In this document: piece by piece, positions 44,391-52,735 of the stretch | How the letters are laid out: each line of letters starts with the position of its first letter | How positions within the stretch are numbered: position 1 is the first letter of the stretch | NCBI RefSeq assembly: GCF_019219075.1 | Contig: NZ_JAHUWJ010000015.1 | Coordinates: 62,001 to 126,000 of the forward strand | Length of the DNA: 64,000 bases | Direction: 5' to 3' | DNA from: Chitinophaga sp. sic0106 | GTDB taxonomy: Bacteria; Bacteroidota; Bacteroidia; Chitinophagales; Chitinophagaceae | Position numbers and translations under genes: made by a program | The notes under the pieces: model-generated | What the model saw: only the letters and a program-made list of their open reading frames with translations | What the model was told of the DNA's origin: nothing | Databases searched by the model: none

Positions 44391-45062
44391 TTATTTTTTC
44401 GCAGCTTTCAGGCTGAAACCAATTTCAACATCTTTGCTGATCATCCAGTTTTCAGGGCTACCGTCAGTTTTGTAGCTGATACCCCAGGCAGAACGATCAA
44501 TAACGAATTTTGCGTTTGCAGTAACTTCTGCGTCAGTAACAGTGATTTGTGCAGGGAACGTGATGTTCAGGGTGCTGTCTTTCAGGGTAAGGTTACCGCT
44601 GATCAGGTTAGTAGCACCTGGTAACAGGCTCTGACCTTTGGTGCTGTCGAAAGGAGCAACAGCAGTGATCACAAACTTAGCGGTTGGAAACTTTGCAGCA
44701 TCGAAGAAGTCGGCACTTTTCAGGTGACCGTCCAGATCAGTAGATTTTTTGTCTGCTTCGGTTACAGCAGCAGGATCTGTGGTCAGGGTGTTCATGTTAA
44801 CTTCGAAGTTACCACCGGTTACTGCGCCGTTTTCCACGTTCAGGGTACCGTCGGTTACTTTGATAACACCAAAGCGAGGTGCGAAACCACCTTTGTGAGT
44901 TGCACGCCAGGATACGGCGGCAGTAGTGGTGTCAATAACATAAGCTGTGCCGGTGGCTACAGCTGCTTCTTGTTTTGCTTCGGTCTTCGCCGCATCGGTC
45001 GAAGCACCGCCACAAGCTGCCAGAGTGAGCAGCAGCGCGAGCGCAGGTACTGTTTGCTTCAT
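44391..45062 (-). CDS. YceI-family lipoprotein
   Basis: 223 residues. MKQTVPALALLLTLAACGG is a lipoprotein signal, followed by an Ala/Thr/Lys-rich linker. The YceI domain has AVSWRATHKGGFAPRFGVIK, ADFFDAAKFPTAKFVITAV and a final WMISKDVEIGFSLKAAK. YceI proteins are beta-barrel binders of polyisoprenoid or amphiphilic ligands; the role here is unknown. It is anchored in the envelope. Confidence 0.9.
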   Translation of the reverse strand: MKQTVPALALLLTLAACGGASTDAAKTEAKQEAAVATGTAYVIDTTTAAVSWRATHKGGFAPRFGVIKVTDGTLNVENGAVTGGNFEVNMNTLTTDPAAVTEADKKSTDLDGHLKSADFFDAAKFPTAKFVITAVAPFDSTKGQSLLPGATNLISGNLTLKDSTLNITFPAQITVTDAEVTANAKFVIDRSAWGISYKTDGSPENWMISKDVEIGFSLKAAKK

Positions 45063-45318
45063 AAATTTGAATTTATTACATATATATTAGTGCACAAAAA
45101 TAGGTTATTGTCGTCAATTGTACCTACAAGATATCGAAATATGTCAATACTTTAACAATTCTGAAAATTGGCGCGTTAAAATCTCCGGTTTTTACATGAT
45201 AAAAAGCTGAACCAATATCCAAATTAAGATCGGCTGATACCCACCGATTTACATCCTGAACTAACAAATTAATCAATAAAAAGGACGAAATTCAGCAATA
45301 ATAAATAATATCAACCAA

Positions 45319-45984
45319 ATGAGAACCTTGCTTTTATTGTTAATGCCAGTAATACTATTGTGGTCGTGCAAAAAAGATGACACCATTCCTGCGAATGAAG
45401 ATGTAACCCAGGGGAGCCGATGGGGCATCATCATCGGGAGCACCCCGGAACAGGTGTATCAACAACTACAGACGCTACAGAGCCCCCTACGTGTAAAATC
45501 TGTATATCGCATCCCCCGAACACAGTATGAAAAAATCGCTGATTTCAAAAGCGATCCAACACTCTACAATAGGTTCCTGATACATGGGGTGGACTCTGCC
45601 GGCGTAGTAAGCATTGATTACGAGCAAAGCATCACAAAAATTATGTGGTCCGGACCAGATGGTACTTACAGCCTTGACAAATGGCCTGCTAACACTGATA
45701 CGTACTTAACAGTTGGAGATTCAGCTACTGTGATACAATCCAAAATGAGTAAAATCTTTGAGAAGTGGCCATACCACGCCAGATATGAAATCGCTACAGG
45801 CAGAAAACCACTCTCAGCCGGTTTTGATGTTGAAATGAAGAAGTGGAATTTATGGCAGTTTACGGCCAGTGCGTTGGTAACGTCCGAGACGTTTGGTGTA
45901 TATGTAATATCATTATATTTCAGCAGTAATAAACTCAGCCGGATAAATATCCAGTATATGGAAGATCCTGCCGTGATTAAGTAG
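45319..45984 (+). CDS. Hypothetical lipoprotein
   Basis: 221 residues. MRTLLLLLMPVILLWSCKKD is a lipoprotein signal (Cys17, followed by KKDD). The mature part has no family I recognise; it has GSTPEQVYQQLQTLQ and WPANTDTYLTVGDSATVIQ, and alpha/beta character. It stands alone between YceI and DUF493. Function unknown. Confidence 0.75.
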   Translation: MRTLLLLLMPVILLWSCKKDDTIPANEDVTQGSRWGIIIGSTPEQVYQQLQTLQSPLRVKSVYRIPRTQYEKIADFKSDPTLYNRFLIHGVDSAGVVSIDYEQSITKIMWSGPDGTYSLDKWPANTDTYLTVGDSATVIQSKMSKIFEKWPYHARYEIATGRKPLSAGFDVEMKKWNLWQFTASALVTSETFGVYVISLYFSSNKLSRINIQYMEDPAVIK

Positions 45985-46050
45985 GATAGCTAATTTGGAG
46001 ACTTCTTATTGAACAACAGGGCAGCGCAAATGGCGCCGCCCCTGTTGCAT

Positions 46051-46353
46051 TTATAACATTATTACAGATTCAATTTTGGAAACCTCTTTATAAAAAGTAA
46101 TTACTTCTTCCTCATCTTTTACCGGTACTACCACGCTAAATGACCTGTATTTCCCCTGGGAGGAGTTATTTTCAGTGATCTGTGCATCTGTGCCAGCAAA
46201 TACCGCCAGGACCTGATCATGTTTCTGATCATCCACTTTCACAATAAACTTGAAGGTATAGTTACAAGGGAAACTCACATTTTTCTGCAGCAGCGTCCTG
46301 AAGTTCTCATACGGATCTGCACCGGTGTTGGCATTATTTGCGTTTGTACTCAT
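46051..46353 (-). CDS. DUF493 (YbeD-like) family protein
   Basis: 100 residues. A poorly ordered start (NANNANTG) leads to a ferredoxin-like fold of the DUF493 type: FPCNYTFKFIVKVDDQ, SQGKYRSFSVVVPVKDEEE and FYKEVSKIESVIML. YbeD-like proteins are small and of unknown role. Cytoplasmic. It is divergent from the GntR gene. Confidence 0.9.
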   Translation of the reverse strand: MSTNANNANTGADPYENFRTLLQKNVSFPCNYTFKFIVKVDDQKHDQVLAVFAGTDAQITENNSSQGKYRSFSVVVPVKDEEEVITFYKEVSKIESVIML

Positions 46354-46479
46354 ATGCTTTCGTTCTATTGACGGGGTCGCCCCTCAGTTAAAAAATCAAC
46401 TACGAAAATAGGCAGAATCGGCGAAAAAACCCTGCATTACGCCCATTTCTATCTCTATGGAAAATGCATTGCCAAAATA

Positions 46480-46514
46480 AAACATCTGATGTTTACACAA
46501 ACATCATACCTTTG
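46480..46514 (+). promoter_or_regulatory. GntR promoter with palindromic operator
   Basis: AAACATCTGATGTTT (46480-46494) is a perfect palindrome around T46487; a further half-site AAACATC lies at 46499-46505. A perfect -7 box TACCTTTG (46507-46514) follows, and a TCTG at 46485-46488 lies 18 bp upstream, like a -33 box within the palindrome. Autoregulation is likely. Confidence 0.6.
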
Positions 46515-46518
46515 TAAC

Positions 46519-47172
46519 ATGGAACACCTACCTAAACTCTCTGATAAGGTGATCAGCGCCATTCAGAAAGACATATCCCGGGGCAAATACAAGCCCGGCA
46601 CTAAAATCCCGGCAGAGCCGGAGCTGATGGAACAATACGGTGTGGGCAGGTCTACCATTCGCGAGGCTATTAAAACGCTGGCCAACAGCGGCATACTCCG
46701 CGTACAGCAGGGCGCCGGCACGTTTGTGAACAACGACATCCAGCCGGAGTCGCTGGACCAGCGGCTGCGCCGGGCCGACTTCGAAGAAATCAACCAGGTA
46801 CGCCGCATGCTGGATACGGAAATAGTGAAGCTGGCCGCGGAACACCATACTGCCGCCCAGCTGGCAGCCATAGAAAAGCAGTTGCAGCTGCGCAAAGCGG
46901 CAATCATGGCTAACGACAACCAGGCCTGCACCGACGCCGATATTGCCTTTCATACGGCTATTGCCAGGGCTACGCAAAATGAAGTGCTGGCAGACCTCTA
47001 CCAACGCTTCACCGTGGTGATACGGGATTTCTTCAGCAAACGCGATAAGAACGGCGTGGGCCACTTCGCCATCAGCCATCACCTGCATGAACAACTGTAC
47101 AAAGCCATCAAAGCAAAAAAACCGAAAGCCGCCTTGCAGGTAATGCAGGAAATTATTGACAACAACTATTAA
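46519..47172 (+). CDS. FadR/GntR-family regulator
   Basis: 217 residues from ATG 46519 (MEHLPKLSDKVISAI), which lies 5 bp after the -7 box, so the leader is very short or absent; the earlier ATG 46489 lies inside the operator. GntR HTH: GTKIPAEPELMEQYGVGRST with VQQGAGTFV. The C-terminal FCD-type helical domain has ARRMLDTE-like VRRMLDTEIVKLAAEHHT and FHTAIARATQNEVL. It is immediately upstream of the TauE gene (4 bp), so it controls the exporter operon. Confidence 0.92.
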   Translation: MEHLPKLSDKVISAIQKDISRGKYKPGTKIPAEPELMEQYGVGRSTIREAIKTLANSGILRVQQGAGTFVNNDIQPESLDQRLRRADFEEINQVRRMLDTEIVKLAAEHHTAAQLAAIEKQLQLRKAAIMANDNQACTDADIAFHTAIARATQNEVLADLYQRFTVVIRDFFSKRDKNGVGHFAISHHLHEQLYKAIKAKKPKAALQVMQEIIDNNY

Positions 47173-47175
47173 CCC

Positions 47176-48009
47176 ATGACCGTCTTAACTTTTACACTGA
47201 TCATGCTCGCAGCGGCCTATGTGGCCGGCCTGCTGGGTTCTCTCACCGGCCTGGGCGGCGGCGTAGTACTCATTCCGCTGCTAACACTGGTATTCCATGT
47301 AGACATGCGCTATGCCATAGGCTCCGCACTACTGGCCTCTATTGCCAATTCATCCGGCGCCGCCAGCGCCTACATCAAAGAAGGAATCACCAACATCCGC
47401 CTGGGGATGTTTCTCGAAATAGCTACCACCATAGGTGCGGTATGTGGTGCCGTGATTGCGGTTTTCACTCCTACCAACACCATCGCCATCCTCCTCGGCG
47501 TTGTCCTGCTCTTCTCTGCCGCCATGACACTGCGTCGCAAAAACGAACAGGCGCTGCAACAGGGCAGCCGCCTATCTCACCTGCTAAAACTCAACAATAG
47601 CTACCCTACCAAAGATGGGATAGTACATTATGAACTGAAAAATGTTGCCGGAGGCTTTGGCATGATGCTGGTTGCCGGTGTGCTCTCCGGATTGCTAGGT
47701 ATCGGCTCCGGCGCACTCAAAGTACTGGCCATGGACTCCACCATGCGCATTCCTTTTAAAGTGAGCACCACCACCAGTAATTTTATGATTGGTGTAACAG
47801 CAGCAGCCAGCGCGGTGGTTTACCTGCAGCGTGGCTACATTGTTCCGGATATTGCCTTCCCGGTGGTACTGGGCGTGCTGGGCGGAGCATTCACCGGTGC
47901 GCGTTTATTAAAGGTGATTAACGCAAGTACCCTACGCTATATCTTCTGCGCAGCCATCGCCTTTATAGCGCTGGAAATGATGTATAATGGCCTTCACCAT
48001 AAATTTTAA
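47176..48009 (+). CDS. TauE/SafE-family sulfite/organic anion exporter
   Basis: 277 residues, about eight membrane segments with two repeat halves (GSLTGLGGGVVLIPLLTL and VLSGLLGIGSGALKVLAM). The family exports or imports sulfite, sulfonates and other organic anions. It is cotranscribed with the GntR gene (4 bp) and with DUF1634 (5 bp). Substrate unknown. Confidence 0.92.
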   Translation: MTVLTFTLIMLAAAYVAGLLGSLTGLGGGVVLIPLLTLVFHVDMRYAIGSALLASIANSSGAASAYIKEGITNIRLGMFLEIATTIGAVCGAVIAVFTPTNTIAILLGVVLLFSAAMTLRRKNEQALQQGSRLSHLLKLNNSYPTKDGIVHYELKNVAGGFGMMLVAGVLSGLLGIGSGALKVLAMDSTMRIPFKVSTTTSNFMIGVTAAASAVVYLQRGYIVPDIAFPVVLGVLGGAFTGARLLKVINASTLRYIFCAAIAFIALEMMYNGLHHKF

Positions 48010-48014
48010 CTGCA

Positions 48015-48407
48015 ATGAGCTTTATAAAAAAATTAGTGGATAGAGATGTGGAAGTACTCGTGGGCAAAATGCTGCGGTACGGCGTATTTACAGCCAGCGG
48101 CATCGTACTGGCAGGGGGTATCTTCTACCTGATACAAATGGGCAGTGCCCTGGTACCCAACTACCAACACTTCCACAGTGAAGGAAAAGAATTTACCACT
48201 TTCAGTGGTATCCTAAAAGGAGCCGCCACCTTTAGCAGCACAGAAGTAATTCAACTGGGGGTAATGGTACTGCTGGCCACACCCATCCTGCGGATTGTGA
48301 TGTCGCTGGGGGCGTTTGCGTTAGAAAAAGATAAGCTGTACGTAGGGATTACTGCACTGGTATTGGCGGTGATCTTGTTTAGTATGTTTGGGGGATTGAA
48401 AGTCTGA
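48015..48407 (+). CDS. DUF1634 membrane protein
   Basis: 130 residues with three membrane segments (about 20-40, 78-100 and 107-128). DUF1634 is a usual partner of TauE/SafE exporters, encoded next to them. It may be an accessory subunit. Ends at a large hairpin. Confidence 0.85.
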   Translation: MSFIKKLVDRDVEVLVGKMLRYGVFTASGIVLAGGIFYLIQMGSALVPNYQHFHSEGKEFTTFSGILKGAATFSSTEVIQLGVMVLLATPILRIVMSLGAFALEKDKLYVGITALVLAVILFSMFGGLKV

Positions 48408-48412
48408 CCCTG

Positions 48413-48491
48413 CGGCAGTCTTATCCCCGCCCGCGGCGGACATAAGACTGCCGGCTAATGCTGGAACAACGTTCCCGGATTAACCGGCAGT
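48413..48491. terminator. Alternative hairpins between TauE operon and GH9-like gene
   Basis: CGGCAGTCTTAT / ATAAGACTGCCG (48413-48453) forms a 12-bp stem for the plus-strand operon. ACTGCCGG (48447) also pairs with CCGGCAGT (48484-48491), giving a competing hairpin. Neither has a long T-run. Confidence 0.55.
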
Positions 48492-48498
48492 GATGCCG

Positions 48499-50421
48499 CT
48501 ATATCGTAAGTTCCAGCTTTTTCGCCAGAAACCCGCTCCCGTATACTGCCGTTACCTTATCCCCCTGCTTCACGCCTTTGAGCTGACTCACCGGCACTAC
48601 TGCCGTATAGTCGTTGCCGTTAGCAGGTTTCAGGTTTACGGTTGTTTTAACTTTGCCATTTACCAGCAACTTCACTGGCAGGGTTTGCCCCGGCATCAAC
48701 GGCGCTTGCCAGGTGATTTTCAAACCATCTTTTTCACGGGTAAACGCCTGCGGGCGGTTATCGTACCAGTTGAGCACGGCCAGACTCACATTCCATGCAG
48801 TATTGTGGTTTACCCAGCCTTCCAGGTGACGGTCCTTCCCGGTTGGATTGAAGGGGTACATTTCTGTACCTGGCACACAACTGATGGTACCGCGGCACAA
48901 TTCCAGCCGTGCCGTTACGTTTTCATGATAACCCCTCGGATAACCTTTGCTGATACCGGTAAAGCCCATTTCAGGATGATGTGCAGCATGCACGTTCAGC
49001 GGATTACGGCCGTACAGGTTATCGAAGTGAGAGAAAGCCAGCTGCTCCAGTCTTGCCTTTTTGCCGGCATCTTTTATGACAGCGGCAGCGAGCAGTGCGG
49101 AGGCAGGGAAGCCCGCCACATTACCCACCTCGTTCATTTCCGGAACCGTCCAGTTACTATCGAGGTCATAGCGCCTGAAATCCCAGGCATTTTCGGATCT
49201 GCTGATGGCCACATCTGCCCACTCAGTAATCTTTTGCTGTAAGCCGGCAGGTGCTTTGTCGGGATATTGCAGCTGGAAGGTGGCCAGGCCCGTCATCAGG
49301 TTGTATTCACTCATGCGCTGCCCTTTGGTATTAAGCGGCACCTGCAGCGATAAGGAGTCGATGATCCAGGCGGTTTGATTATAGGCTGCCTGCATGAATT
49401 TAGCGGCATCCGGGAGCTGTTCCCGCCTGGCCACTTCATACATCAGCAGATTAGGCAATACCGAAAAACCAGGTGCGTGGCGGCCTTTCGTAGTGCCTAC
49501 TTCCCGCTGTATATCCAGTAACCCGATTTTTTGCCAGTTGTTTAATGTGAAATCAAGTACCTGGCGATAATATTTTTGTGAGAACCATTGCTGTAGCTCC
49601 GGACAGGCATACAGAAAATAAGCAAATTGTGCCAGCGTTTGCGGATGCAATTGCTTCGGCAACGGATCACCGCTAGGGTCCTGCGTTTCAGGGTTCACCA
49701 TGTAGTAGCCAAGCCCCCAGTGCAGGTCCATAATAACATCCGGCACTCTTTTGCCCAATGGTTTTTCTATGGTCGTAAAATACTTTTTAGTGGCAGCCAG
49801 TGCGCTTTCATCATTACGCTCCTTGGTAGGTTTATAATCCGCACTAAGCACCATTGCCTTCAGGCTATCGTAAGAGATAGTAGCCGGCAGCTCCGTATAT
49901 ACTTTCGGGTTAGAAAGATACATCCAGATCAGCGATGGAATCTCGTAGGAATAATAAGTACCATCCCTCCAGGGGCAGCCACCATAGGCCGAATGGTGCG
50001 TGCCCGTCATGCTGCGGGAGTCATTCATAAACCATACCGATGGCAGAAAACCTGCCCGCTCCAGCTGGTAAGGGGCTACAGAGAAGGGATAGGAAACTCC
50101 TTCCGGCAAACTACCTCCCTGTGCATGAATCACATAGCGTTTACGTGTATCCGTTGGCGTAAAGGCGGTAAAGTCTCCCAAACCATTACTGGCAGTACCT
50201 TTAAATAACGGGGTATTATCCCCTTCTGCGGTGATGTAAAAGGATACAGTTCCCTGCAAAGCCGTAGGCACAGTAAAGCGTTTGGGGGCATTGGTGTTAT
50301 AACCCGTCTGATTTACACATACCCAGTGGGCATCCGGCGTAAAGCTGGTTTGAGCCGCAACGGGGCCACCGGCAGCCAAGCCCGCCGCTATGATCAGTGA
50401 AGTAAGGAAATGCTTTGGCAT
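48499..50421 (-). CDS. Secreted GH9-like glycoside hydrolase
   Basis: 640 residues from ATG 50421 (MPKHFLTSLIIAAG), which gives a proper signal peptide; an upstream ATG at 50442 overlaps the preceding gene. An N-terminal cellulase-type Ig domain (QTGYNTNAPKRFTVP) is followed by an (alpha/alpha)6 barrel resembling GH9 (VPDVIMDLHWGLGYYMVN, DSNWTVPEMNEVGNVAGFPA, YGRNPLNVHAAHHPEMG) and a short beta tail. The distal gene of the polysaccharide locus; it probably attacks the glycan in the periplasm. I cannot name the substrate, and the GH9 assignment is by overall pattern. Confidence 0.75.
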   Translation of the reverse strand: MPKHFLTSLIIAAGLAAGGPVAAQTSFTPDAHWVCVNQTGYNTNAPKRFTVPTALQGTVSFYITAEGDNTPLFKGTASNGLGDFTAFTPTDTRKRYVIHAQGGSLPEGVSYPFSVAPYQLERAGFLPSVWFMNDSRSMTGTHHSAYGGCPWRDGTYYSYEIPSLIWMYLSNPKVYTELPATISYDSLKAMVLSADYKPTKERNDESALAATKKYFTTIEKPLGKRVPDVIMDLHWGLGYYMVNPETQDPSGDPLPKQLHPQTLAQFAYFLYACPELQQWFSQKYYRQVLDFTLNNWQKIGLLDIQREVGTTKGRHAPGFSVLPNLLMYEVARREQLPDAAKFMQAAYNQTAWIIDSLSLQVPLNTKGQRMSEYNLMTGLATFQLQYPDKAPAGLQQKITEWADVAISRSENAWDFRRYDLDSNWTVPEMNEVGNVAGFPASALLAAAVIKDAGKKARLEQLAFSHFDNLYGRNPLNVHAAHHPEMGFTGISKGYPRGYHENVTARLELCRGTISCVPGTEMYPFNPTGKDRHLEGWVNHNTAWNVSLAVLNWYDNRPQAFTREKDGLKITWQAPLMPGQTLPVKLLVNGKVKTTVNLKPANGNDYTAVVPVSQLKGVKQGDKVTAVYGSGFLAKKLELTI

Positions 50422-50432
50422 AAAGTAAAATT

Positions 50433-52709
50433 TTAGTAACATCTGATGGCGAACAAGCCCGCCGGCGTACCGCCATGCGTGCCTTGCAGGTGCAGCGTTA
50501 AACTGCCCGTATGCAGCGGCTCCTTCAGCTTAATCCGGTGCAGCGACTGATGGTTATCCGTCACCTTCAGCACCGCCTCTTTTTTATCGTTACATAACAC
50601 AAACGACTGTACGCAGAAAGGCATCGCCGTTTCAGGATGATGGTAAATTACATTCTCCATCGGATGATCAAAGTCGGTATCAAATACCAGCTCTATCTCG
50701 CGGATGGTTTGCTTTTCGGGCCAGGTGAGCGTAATGGCAGGATCGGCATCCCCTTCTGCCGCCAGCCAGATATTTGGCTGATGGGTAGGGCGATTGATCC
50801 CGTTCCGGATATTTTCCGCACCAAACAAGGCAATGCCTTCCGGTATCACCAGCGCCAGGTTTTTACCTGCCGGCCTGCGTTCCGGACACCAGAACTCAAA
50901 TGCTTCCACGCCGATATCTTCCGTTGGTACCTGCGCACCGTAGTTAGACACGGCCGGATTTGTTTTATTGAACACCGTCAGCACACCACTAACCCTATCA
51001 CTGCTGCTTTTCAGACTGATCAGCGGATTCTTCATAAAACACAGGAAGATATAATTATCCTCCGGCAATATTACATCAAAGTTGATCGTCAATTCCTGCG
51101 CACCACGTATAACCGGTACCGTTAGCTCCTGTAAAATTACATCAGGCGTATGGTGCACCTGCCGGCTACTGGTACGTAAGGATATCACCAGCTCCGTATC
51201 TTCCTGTACCTCAGCAAATACAGTAACAGCAGGTATTTGACCGGCCCTGAGCGGTAATAGCTGGCCCATAGAGGCATCCAGCTTTATAGTACCACCATCT
51301 GGTGCTAATTCCTTCAATATATATTCACTGCTGGCAGTAATGGCTGCACCTGCCACCAGGTCCTGCTGATCAGCTGCCACCAATTGTGGTATGTACTGAC
51401 CATTGCGCACCAGCGCTACCTGCAGCTCCTGCATTTTATCTTCCTGTAATAACGCCCTCGGCTGTACGTTGTGGCGGGTACACAATACCGCTGCCATTCC
51501 TGCTGCCTGCGCTGCACAGGCGCTGGTACCCATCACGCGGCTGGAGCCAAATGCCACATGTGTAGCACTGATGATACGCCCTGCCAGCAACAGGTTGCCG
51601 ATGTTATGACTGTACATGCTGCGGAATGGAATCTGGTACACGCCCTTACTATGCCATTGGTTACAGGCAGGCTTTTCGCTAAACACGCCATCAGCAGGGT
51701 GCAGGTCGATAGACCAGCCACCGAAAGCCACGGCATCTTTGTGCGTGCGCTGTTCTACAATATCCTGCTGGCAAAGCATGTAATCTCCTTCAAAGCGGCG
51801 ACTCTCCCGCTTACCGGGAATCTGCCCCACCCATTCCAAAGTCATGGTTTCCGCTTCCGGAAATTCGCCGGAATTTTTAATATAGTTCCAGATACCGTAT
51901 ACTACTTTCCAGAGCTCCCACTTGATGGCTTCAGTATCATGCACAGTATCCAGGCGGCCACCATATTCCAGCCACCAGAACTGGCAACCCTGTGCCTGTG
52001 CGTTAATGCGTTTGTAACGCGGGATTTCAGTAATATCTTTAAGGGCATATGCCGGTGGTACAAACTTCACCGGGCGACCTGTATCCTTTGTATAGAAATA
52101 GAGCGAATGCCCCAGTAATTCACCATATTCCTTGGAGGGCGCAAACTTCTCCCCAAACTCTGACTCACTTTCTGCGCCCATGCGAAAGGCGGCACCAGCC
52201 AGGAAACCTACCACACCATCACCGGAAGCATCGCAAAACAAAGGGGCTTTCAGGTGATATAAAGTGCTGTTCTGACTACAAAACGCTGTAACGGATTCAA
52301 TGGTATCATCACCGGATTTCTGCACCTCAAAGGCAGCTGTATTCAGCAGCAGGGTGATGTTTGGTTCGTTGGTTACTTTTTCCAGCAGGATGGTATCGTA
52401 GATCAGCGGATTCCCTTCGGGGTTGCGCCAGATATTTTCCGTCATGATTTCATCGATCACGCCTCCTTCCCTGGCCCAGCGATTGTTATTACCCATATGT
52501 GAGGTAGCACCCAGTACCCACAAACGCACTTCGCTGGAGGAGTTCCCTCCCAGCACAGGCCTGTCCTGTACCAAAATAACTTTTATCCCTTCTCTGGCTG
52601 CGGTGATAGCGCAGCATACACCTGCTAAACCACCGCCTGTAACTACCAGATCTGCTCTATATTCCGCTGTTTTTAATTCCCGGCTTTCAATGGACTGTTC
52701 TTTCAACAT
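50433..52709 (-). CDS. FAD-dependent oxidoreductase (FAD_oxidored type)
   Basis: 758 residues without a signal peptide, so cytoplasmic. The N-terminal FAD site is ADLVVTGGGLAGVCCAITAA followed by RPVLGGNSSSEVR. The N-terminal 420 residues fit the large FAD-dependent family often found in polysaccharide loci and sometimes misnamed xanthan lyase; the C-terminal part is beta-rich (ITLTWPEKQTIREIELVFDT). It probably oxidises an imported sugar or glycoside. It lies between a Na+ symporter and the GH9-like gene. Confidence 0.85.
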   Translation of the reverse strand: MLKEQSIESRELKTAEYRADLVVTGGGLAGVCCAITAAREGIKVILVQDRPVLGGNSSSEVRLWVLGATSHMGNNNRWAREGGVIDEIMTENIWRNPEGNPLIYDTILLEKVTNEPNITLLLNTAAFEVQKSGDDTIESVTAFCSQNSTLYHLKAPLFCDASGDGVVGFLAGAAFRMGAESESEFGEKFAPSKEYGELLGHSLYFYTKDTGRPVKFVPPAYALKDITEIPRYKRINAQAQGCQFWWLEYGGRLDTVHDTEAIKWELWKVVYGIWNYIKNSGEFPEAETMTLEWVGQIPGKRESRRFEGDYMLCQQDIVEQRTHKDAVAFGGWSIDLHPADGVFSEKPACNQWHSKGVYQIPFRSMYSHNIGNLLLAGRIISATHVAFGSSRVMGTSACAAQAAGMAAVLCTRHNVQPRALLQEDKMQELQVALVRNGQYIPQLVAADQQDLVAGAAITASSEYILKELAPDGGTIKLDASMGQLLPLRAGQIPAVTVFAEVQEDTELVISLRTSSRQVHHTPDVILQELTVPVIRGAQELTINFDVILPEDNYIFLCFMKNPLISLKSSSDRVSGVLTVFNKTNPAVSNYGAQVPTEDIGVEAFEFWCPERRPAGKNLALVIPEGIALFGAENIRNGINRPTHQPNIWLAAEGDADPAITLTWPEKQTIREIELVFDTDFDHPMENVIYHHPETAMPFCVQSFVLCNDKKEAVLKVTDNHQSLHRIKLKEPLHTGSLTLHLQGTHGGTPAGLFAIRCY

Positions 52710-52735
52710 AAGCTTGATTTTTTATCCTGCAATCA

